Positions 59,498 through 64,000 of a stretch of 64,000 nucleotides of DNA are shown piece after piece. The number at the start of each line of letters is the position of its first letter. Position 1 is the stretch's first letter. A program made the position numbers and the translations under genes. This stretch comes from Drosophila pseudoobscura (taxonomy: Eukaryota > Arthropoda > Insecta > Diptera > Drosophilidae). The DNA lies in NCBI RefSeq assembly GCF_009870125.1, contig NC_046680.1, positions 11,656,001 through 11,720,000 of the forward strand, written 5' to 3'. A model generated the notes under the pieces. The model ran no database searches and was not told the origin of the DNA. It was given only the letters and a program-made list of their open reading frames with translations.

Positions 59498-60240
59498 AAG
59501 CAAAAACCATCTGACCGGGTCGAGCAAGGTTCTAAAATTCTCTCAGCTCTCAAAGTAAAACAATAAAACTCCAAAATGTTGAGGCGTGATAGATCTAAAG
59601 AAATCGTCGCTGATGAAGATGACAGCGTGACTACGGGTAGGTGGACGGCTCCATCTGACCGCGTCGACCAAAAAAAATTTAGTTCACATATTTAAAAAAA
59701 AGTCGCAGAGCACGAAGAAGGCAGGCTGCCGATCTTGTTGTTTCAGAGGGAAGAAATATTAATTTGTTGATTTACCCGGCAATCATGGCCGCACGAAAGC
59801 GAGGCAAATACGACCTCGCTTTTGTTCTAAAACTTCTATCTTTATGCCGAGAGAAGGCCAAATTAGTTCACAAGGCTGTACAGGACGAAATTTTTGTACC
59901 GTAGTATAATTTTTTTTTCGTATTAGTTAGCGCATAATAATAATAATAATTAGCTATAAATACATATGTATGTTCCTTCTTTAATTATGTTATATATAAT
60001 ATCTATTGTGACGACGGTACAGCCGAAAAGAGTCTCAAGGTTCAAGAATAAGGCGTGGATTAAGCGGCACCAAGAAATATGGTTGTTTTATTGTTATTAA
60101 AAGGTATAGAGCTTGGTAGGTGCTCGGATCTTCTTCGGGGTGGTCGCACGTGGCGGATAGCTGCGTGCTGGTTTGGATGATGGTCCGGTCGGTGCTGGAA
60201 CTGAAGTTATTGACTGTCGCTGGCCTGAGCCGAACTGATG
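59498..60240. other. Repeat-like region with short coding-like scraps
   Basis: Holds two short frames: from 59577 (starts MLRRDRSKEIVADEDD) and 59787-59906 (starts MAARKRGKYDLAFVLKLLSL). There is also a 20-bp near-repeat of CCATCTGACCGGGTCGA at 59508 and 59650. The part at 60020-60240 looks like retroelement or gene debris. No intact element could be delimited. Confidence 0.35.
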
Positions 60241-60274
60241 CAGTGCTGCCTGATTTTGAGTGTCACCATAAGCT

Positions 60275-60365
60275 AGATTGAAGAAAAAATAAGCTAGAAT
60301 AAGCTAAATACAACAAAAAGCTTAAAAATAAGCTAGCAATAAAAACACATCCAAATAATGTATAT
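60275..60365. repeat. 91-bp direct repeat, copy A
   Basis: Nearly identical to 63394-63484 in the same orientation, rich in AATAAGCTA units. It is preceded by CAGTGCTG at 60241-60248, a sequence resembling the ends of several cut-and-paste transposon families. It stands just upstream of the P-like transposase remnant. Confidence 0.85.
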
Positions 60366-60773
60366 GTAATAATGTTCAATCGTAAAATCGTTTGCTATTC
60401 CGAGGATGGGTAAAATCCATGATAAATGGATTAAAAACCTAAACATATCAAAATACAACACACGCTTGTATTTTGAACGGGAGGCTTCGAACAGGAAGTC
60501 TTCCAACCGAAAATTTGGGTAAGTTAGTAAAATAAGTTAGTTTCTAGTTAGTTTTAATAGTCTGTCGGTCTGTCGAACCTACACAAATGTGTTTCACAAA
60601 TGTTTACTGACTAGTTATCGGGTATAAATGTACAGTTGCGGCCGCAGCAGCAACTCACAACGTTCCACCCGCTATTGTACTTCATTCAAACAAATTAAAA
60701 TGATATTAATTACTTTTATTTACATTTTTGTTAATTTAGGACATAAGCCATTGTTTGAGAGCTCGCTCAGCAA

Positions 60774-62480
60774 TTGGCAAAAAAAGACATTGTTTCAATA
60801 GAATATATTGAAAACAAAACTGCCGATCTATCAATAGATAATATTGAAAAGCATAACATAGATCTATCAATAGATAATAATGATATCAATTACAATGAAG
60901 ATACATATTCTTCTCAAGAATCCGGCTATGAATTTCTGGAAAAGAAATGTAAAGCCCTAAATGAGGAAAATATTTCCCTAAAAGAGGAAATTAAAAATTT
61001 TCATGAAAAATTGCACGCATTCACTGTCCAAGGTGAAGATAGTACAAATTATTTACAAAAATAAATGATTAGGGGAAAGAAATTTCTCAACTTAAATCAA
61101 AGAGCACGAACAGGACTCATGAAGAAAAACAATGTGTTTCGCCGCCGCTCCAAGTATTTGAGCCTGGCTTTCAAGGCGAACATATTAAAAAGTTGAAGAA
61201 ACTTGTACATAAAATGGATGAGTCACAGAAATTGTTCACTAATTTTTGATGAAATGTTCATCCAACCAGAAATATGCTATCTTGCCAATGTTGACCGAGC
61301 AATTGGTTACGTAGACCTGGGAGACGGAATTTCCGATAAGGCACAATACTCCTCCCAAGCCACTGGAATGTTGACATTCCTTGTTAGAGGGCTGGTAAGT
61401 GATTACAGCTATTTTGTTAACAAAAATGTAACTCACAAATACGCCCAAGCCATTGGTCAGGCGGGTAAGTGTTGCACTGCAGCCGGCTTAAATGTCCGCG
61501 CTATAGTCTGCGATCAGGCAGCAGTAAACACGGCGGGTCTTGAAAAAATAGACCGTGAAAGATTGATCAATCCGACAGTGCCTCAGTTCGTGTGCGATTA
61601 CGTACATTTACTCAAGAGTGTTAGAAATAACTTCTTGAACACAACTACACCAGTCGGAAAAGCGACATGAAAAGTGATCGAAAAGTTTTATGAAGTCGAT
61701 TCATTAAACTCTTTTCGCTTGGCACCCAAGATTACGGAAAAGCACATCAATCCGCAAGGATATGATAGAATGAATACCGAATTGGCTGTTCATGTTTTTT
61801 CGAATACGGTCAGCGCAGGCATTAAAATGTTTGCTGATCGTGATACTTTTGAAGACAAGGATGCAGCCATTGCTACATCCATTTTTTAAAAAGTATGAAC
61901 GATGGTTTCGATGTATTGAACAAAACATATTTCCGTGCCAATAGAACGTTCACCAATCGCTTGGATGAATTCGTAAGTTATTTGGGAAAGATTAAATTCA
62001 AAACTACTCCATGCGATAGAAATATTGCAAGAAATATTGTTGAAAAATGCGTTAAGCATGATTTGGAGTGGTTTACGGTTTCTAGTCCATGCGCTTCTCA
62101 TAGACGATAAATCGTAGAGCACTTGATAAAAGTGTTTGTGTCTACGAACTATAAGTGGTCCAATTATAAATTAAATACCAATAAATGTATAATAGCAGAC
62201 AAAAAGAGTTTAGAAATAAACGACAAAAAAAAAATGGATGCATGAAGGGCAGCTACATTCTGAAAAGAATAGCCGATAAATCGTAGAGCACTTGATAAAA
62301 GTGCTTGTGTCTACGAACTATAAGTGGTCCAATGATAAATTAAATACCAATAAATGTATAATAGCAGACAAAAAGGGTTTAGAAATATACGAAAAAAAAA
62401 AAATGGATGCATGAAGGGCAGCTGCATTCTGAAAAGAATAGCCCTTATGCCAAACAAATAAAGGGAATAATAAAAGATGG
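60774..62480 (+). mobile_element. Broken P-element/THAP9-type transposase remnant
   Basis: Coding remains lie in order on the plus strand. First is a coiled-coil-like segment (60774-61064, ends in a stop). Next is the catalytic core, 61203-61670: LIFDEMFIQPEI, GYVDLGDG, AIVCDQAAVN and FVCDYVHLLKSVRNNF, all hallmarks of P-superfamily transposases. It continues in the same frame after a TGA (61674-61889) and after a frameshift (61895-62110). The last part is a 169-bp tandem duplication. At least two stops and one frameshift break the frame, so no active transposase is encoded. A/T-rich codons contrast with host genes. The DNA-binding THAP part is not clearly present, though 60375-60520 may hold decayed traces of it. 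Terminal inverted repeats were not found. Confidence 0.8.
62105..62443 (+). repeat. 169-bp tandem duplication inside the transposase remnant
   Basis: Copy 1 spans 62105-62273 and copy 2 spans 62274-62443, with only a few differences. Both begin CGATAAATCGTAGAGCACTT. The high identity means the duplication is recent relative to the decay of the element. Confidence 0.9.
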
Positions 62481-62703
62481 CTTTTGTGAATAGAAAATAT
62501 TTACAACATGCTGAAAGGCACTCATCGCCCTTTAATTTATAATTTATGGTTGCAGAAATGTAGGCTGTCCGATTTACCATCTTTTTCATTATTGAAAAAG
62601 AAAAGATCGCTGATGAGGAAGAGTGGTGTCTTCCGAAACAGTCTAATCAGCTCCATATTGTTGTTTTTGTTTACCGTTTTAAGTTTTTTTTTTTTGCGCG
62701 GAA

Positions 62704-62841
62704 ATGTCGGAGCTCTCGAACCTGGAGACACTTTCAAACAAGGACCTCCTGGCCATGCGCAAGGAGCACGGCCTGCCCTCCGTCGGGGTAGCCGACAGCA
62801 CTCGTGCCTGCATCATCCCCGCCGAGGGTTTATTTAATTGA
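62704..62841 (+). pseudogene. Orphan LEM-domain fragment, 45 codons
   Basis: ATG at 62704 opens a frame starting MSELSNLETLSNKDLLAMRK and containing HGLPSVGVADSTR, the two-helix signature of a LEM domain (inner-nuclear-membrane proteins of the emerin/otefin/bocksbeutel group that bind BAF). It breaks off after the second helix start and ends at a TGA at 62839. GC-rich codons contrast with the AT-rich transposon DNA around it. It is most likely a truncated copy of a host LEM gene, close to the bocksbeutel type, carried here by duplication or transposition. Confidence 0.6.
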
Positions 62842-62929
62842 AGTTTAAATTAGCTTTTAAATAATTTAGTTTTAAACAATTTAAACCGACTAATAGAATC
62901 AAAAGCTATGCCCCCCGAGAAGAAGATTC

Positions 62930-63280
62930 GTTGCGGAGGTTCAATTACGCTCCAAGAAGTGTGGTTGCGGAGGTTCAATTACGCTCCAAGAAGTGTGGTT
63001 GCGGAGGTTCAATTACGCTCCAAGAAGTGTGGTTGCGGAGGTTTAGCAACGCTCCAAGAAGTGTGGTTGCGGAGGTTCAATTACGCTCCAAGAAGTAAGG
63101 TTGCGGAGGTGTAAAAACGCTCCATGAAGTGTGGTTGCGGAGGTTCAATTAGCTCCAAGAAGTGGGGTTGCGGAGGTTCGATTACGCTCCAAGAAGTGTG
63201 GTTGCGGAGGTGTAATAACGCTCCAAGAAGTGTGGTTGCGGAGGTTCAATAACGCTCCAAGAAATGTGGTTGCGGAGGTT
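62930..63280. repeat. 34-bp minisatellite, about 10 units
   Basis: About ten tandem copies of a 34-bp unit beginning GTTGCGGAGGTTCAATTACG, one of them 33 bp, with scattered substitutions. It follows the LEM fragment and a short ATG frame at 62908 that reads into the array. Because 34 is not a multiple of three, the reading frame rotates and no repeated protein is implied. Confidence 0.92.
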
Positions 63281-63393
63281 AAAAATTCTGGCGGGCCGAT
63301 TGTGGCTCTGGCGTCGTTGCTTTATATACAAAATTCAGCTTGTAATGTGACCGTTGGTGTTGCGCTACGGGCATACTGGGTACCAGTGCTGTC

Positions 63394-63484
63394 AGATTGA
63401 AGAAAAAATAAGCTAGAATAAGCTAAATAAAAAAAAGGCTTAAAAATAAGCTAACAATAAAAATACATCAAAATAATGTATATA
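63394..63484. repeat. 91-bp direct repeat, copy B
   Basis: Second copy of the repeat at 60275-60365, again preceded by CAGTGCTG (63384-63391). A further AATAAGCTAAAT match occurs at the very end of the window (about 63984-63997), suggesting more copies beyond the edge. Confidence 0.85.
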
Positions 63485-64000
63485 CATATATATATATATC
63501 TTTTTTTTAATTTTTAATGAAAGTAATGACATGATTTTATCCACTTCATTATGCCATGGCCGAGTGCTCAGCAATGTACAGCCTTTTGCTCCTCTGTTTT
63601 TTAGGACTTTCTAACAAGAGGTATTTTATTAGTTTGTGTCATGCTAGCATTGGACGCATATGCCGTAATTCCCACGACTTGGCCCCAATTGTTGAGTTAC
63701 AAAAGCAGCAGTACGCTTATGTGGATTCAGTTGGCACATTGCGTAGCCCCTCTTTAAATTCATCGAAATTTAACAAGAAATTGTGGAAATTTTATTTATA
63801 AAACACTTTTGGCATTTTTTTGTATGCAAATGTGCAAACATGTGCAATACCATAGTGTGACTGAAACTTATCAACGAATAATTACCTTACATCTATACAC
63901 AAAATTGGATAATATATAAATATTTTTATATAATATATAAAAATGGATATAATATATGTTTTGTAGTACATTTTTTGAAGCCAAAATAAGCTAAATGAAA
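63485..64000. other. AT-rich repeat-like DNA at the window edge
   Basis: An ATATATAT run near 63490 and an 81-codon frame at 63556-63801 without recognisable domains. Probably continues the repeat-rich block outside the window. Confidence 0.4.

Noticed and set aside
59176-59574. 132-codon minus-strand frame opposite the retrocopy
   Set aside because: Shadow of the plus-strand frame. Poly-Leu comes from the Gln repeat read backwards.
60020-60240. Possible long terminal repeat (AATAAAACAACC and TATATAA motifs on the minus strand)
   Set aside because: No partner repeat, primer-binding site or target duplication could be found in the window.

Overview
The window is nuclear DNA from a Drosophila species. 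It has compact genes with 55-75 bp introns and GC-ending codons, large AT-rich introns, short CA/TC/GTAT microsatellites, and housekeeping promoters with DRE (TATCGATA) and motif 1 (GGTCACACT) elements. The gene content matches the D. melanogaster 2R neighbourhood (Muller element C): a CG8888-type SDR protein, a Drep pair, RpIII128 and 128up. I cannot tell the species from sequence alone. No rRNA, tRNA, CRISPR array or bacterial feature was recognised.

Layout. (1) 1-13932 (+): a membrane-anchored SDR-family gene of seven coding exons, with two large introns that fill most of the first 12.6 kb. (2) 16585-32042 (-): two head-to-tail CIDE-N genes, Drep3-like (short) and Drep2-like (long). They share intron positions and phases, so they are a tandem duplication. 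A small cysteine-containing secreted-peptide gene (25023-25286, -) lies between them. (3) 34075-39097 (-): RpIII128 (RNA polymerase III second-largest subunit) and 128up (DRG-family GTPase), head to tail. (4) 39937-45070: an unrecognised small gene (+), a ZMYND11-like chromatin reader (-) and a C2H2 gene (+). The last two diverge from a promoter with paired DREs. (5) 45624-57862: two paralogous ZAD/C2H2 genes (+) of 13 and 6 coding exons, with a domesticated CENP-B/pogo-type DNA-binding gene (-) between them, then ND-B14 (complex I NDUFA6, -) convergent with the second ZAD gene. (6) 58.4-64 kb: repeat-rich debris. It holds a second copy of the 128up promoter segment, an exon-like fragment, a probable retrocopy 3' end with a poly(A) tract, a broken P-element/THAP9-type transposase with an internal 169 bp tandem duplication, an orphan LEM-domain fragment, a 34 bp minisatellite, and 91 bp direct repeats each preceded by CAGTGCTG.

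The left half holds a few long-intron genes (the Drep genes are known from apoptotic-nuclease and synaptic work). The centre and right are housekeeping and nuclear genes: Pol III transcription, translation-linked GTPase, chromatin reading, zinc-finger regulators, respiration. Exon joins were worked out by hand from splice signals and reading-frame continuity. No transcript or database evidence was available.
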